Shown one piece after another: positions 5,047-5,310 of a DNA stretch of 5,310 nucleotides. Numbering within the stretch: the first letter of the stretch is position 1; every line of letters starts with the position of its first letter. The position numbers were made by a program, and so were the translations under genes. The stretch comes from Moraxellaceae bacterium UBA2031 (lineage in GTDB: Bacteria; Pseudomonadota; Gammaproteobacteria; Pseudomonadales; Moraxellaceae), in NCBI GenBank assembly GCA_002333145.1, contig DDBN01000048.1, positions 1-5,310 on the forward strand. The letters run 5' to 3'. The notes beneath the pieces are model-generated. The model saw only the letters and a list, made by a program, of their open reading frames with translations. It ran no database searches and had not been told where the DNA came from.

Positions 5047-5310
5047 TCATTTAGGAATCTCACCCCAGAGTTTGTCGAGACGTGTGGCCGATACCGGCAC
5101 TGCTGTCTTTACAGTCTGGGCAAACAGTGAGACACGATACTCTTCCAGCAACCACCGATAATCCGTAAGGGTAGTTGAGTCGATATCACGCGCCATCAGT
5201 TGCTGGCGACGTGCATCATATTCTTGCCAACGTCGGGTCATTTCGGCCGACGCCAGATCATCTTTCACGACATTATTGGGCAGTTTGTCGAGACGCACCG
5301 CAAGAGCATT
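5047..5310 (-). CDS. hrpA: ATP-dependent RNA helicase HrpA, C-terminal fragment (5' part outside window)
   Basis: The frame is open from the window edge to the TGA at 5049-5047 and gives the last 87 residues of a larger protein; the DEAH helicase core is not in the window. The segment matches the DUF3418-type C-terminus of HrpA: AVRLDKLPNN near the start, a W-containing helix (RRWQEYDARR), and YRWLLEEYRVSLFAQTVKT followed by PVSATRLDKLW. E. coli HrpA ends in the very similar RWMIEELRVSYFAQQ and PISDKRI pattern. HrpA is a DEAH-box helicase that rescues stalled or collided ribosomes. An in-frame GTG at 5298 is not a real start, since the frame stays open and homologous upstream. Confidence is limited by the short length. 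Confidence 0.85.
   Translation of the reverse strand, partial: NALAVRLDKLPNNVVKDDLASAEMTRRWQEYDARRQQLMARDIDSTTLTDYRWLLEEYRVSLFAQTVKTAVPVSATRLDKLWGEIPK

Noticed and set aside
4534..5130. Plus-strand open frame of 198 codons, and others antisense to the ketosynthase (3987-4493, 4210-4449, 4593-4817)
   Set aside because: They are shadows of the ketosynthase and hrpA frames, with no family signal or plausible start context.

Overview
The window looks like a chromosomal segment of a gammaproteobacterium. The best match is the Pseudomonas / marine Oceanospirillales-like group: the genes are compact, base composition is close to half G+C by eye, the ketosynthase is of the Pseudomonas PA3286 type, and an mlaA(vacJ)-rssB pairing resembles the one I remember from Pseudomonas. 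All six or seven genes that I can support lie on the minus strand, so transcription runs from high to low coordinates. No rRNA, tRNA, CRISPR array, insertion sequence or attachment site is visible.

Layout in the direction of transcription: (1) the last 87 residues of an HrpA-type RNA helicase (5310-5047). (2) A 373-residue beta-ketoacyl-ACP synthase III family enzyme with an intact Cys-His-Asn triad (5012-3891), followed by a strong hairpin terminator (about 3864-3833). (3) A 158-bp regulatory gap leading into a three-gene operon: a secreted, lysine-rich, Cys-containing peptide with EGKCG motifs (3674-3330, HvfA-like), a DUF692/MNIO multinuclear iron oxidase (3289-2423, HvfB-like) and a DUF2063 partner protein (2433-1663, HvfC-like). 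(4) The outer-membrane lipid-asymmetry protein MlaA/VacJ (1591-650), with an unusual acidic tail and no lipobox cysteine. (5) The N-terminal part of a response regulator with a receiver domain and the start of a SpoIIE/PP2C phosphatase domain (566-1, RssB-like), cut by the window edge.

The highlight is the hvfABC-type operon. From published work on Haemophilus HvfABCD and the related Caulobacter bufferins, MNIO enzymes with a DUF2063 partner convert cysteines of a secreted precursor into copper-binding heterocycles (oxazolone/thioamide or thiooxazole). Here the precursor has exactly four cysteines, all inside two tandem EG(K/R)CGEGKCG cassettes, which makes substrate and enzyme a convincing pair. 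The fourth gene often present, a DoxX-like membrane protein (HvfD), is absent from this locus; mlaA follows directly, without a visible terminator. Modification in the cytoplasm followed by Sec export of the modified peptide is inferred from the family and from the signal peptide, not shown by sequence alone.
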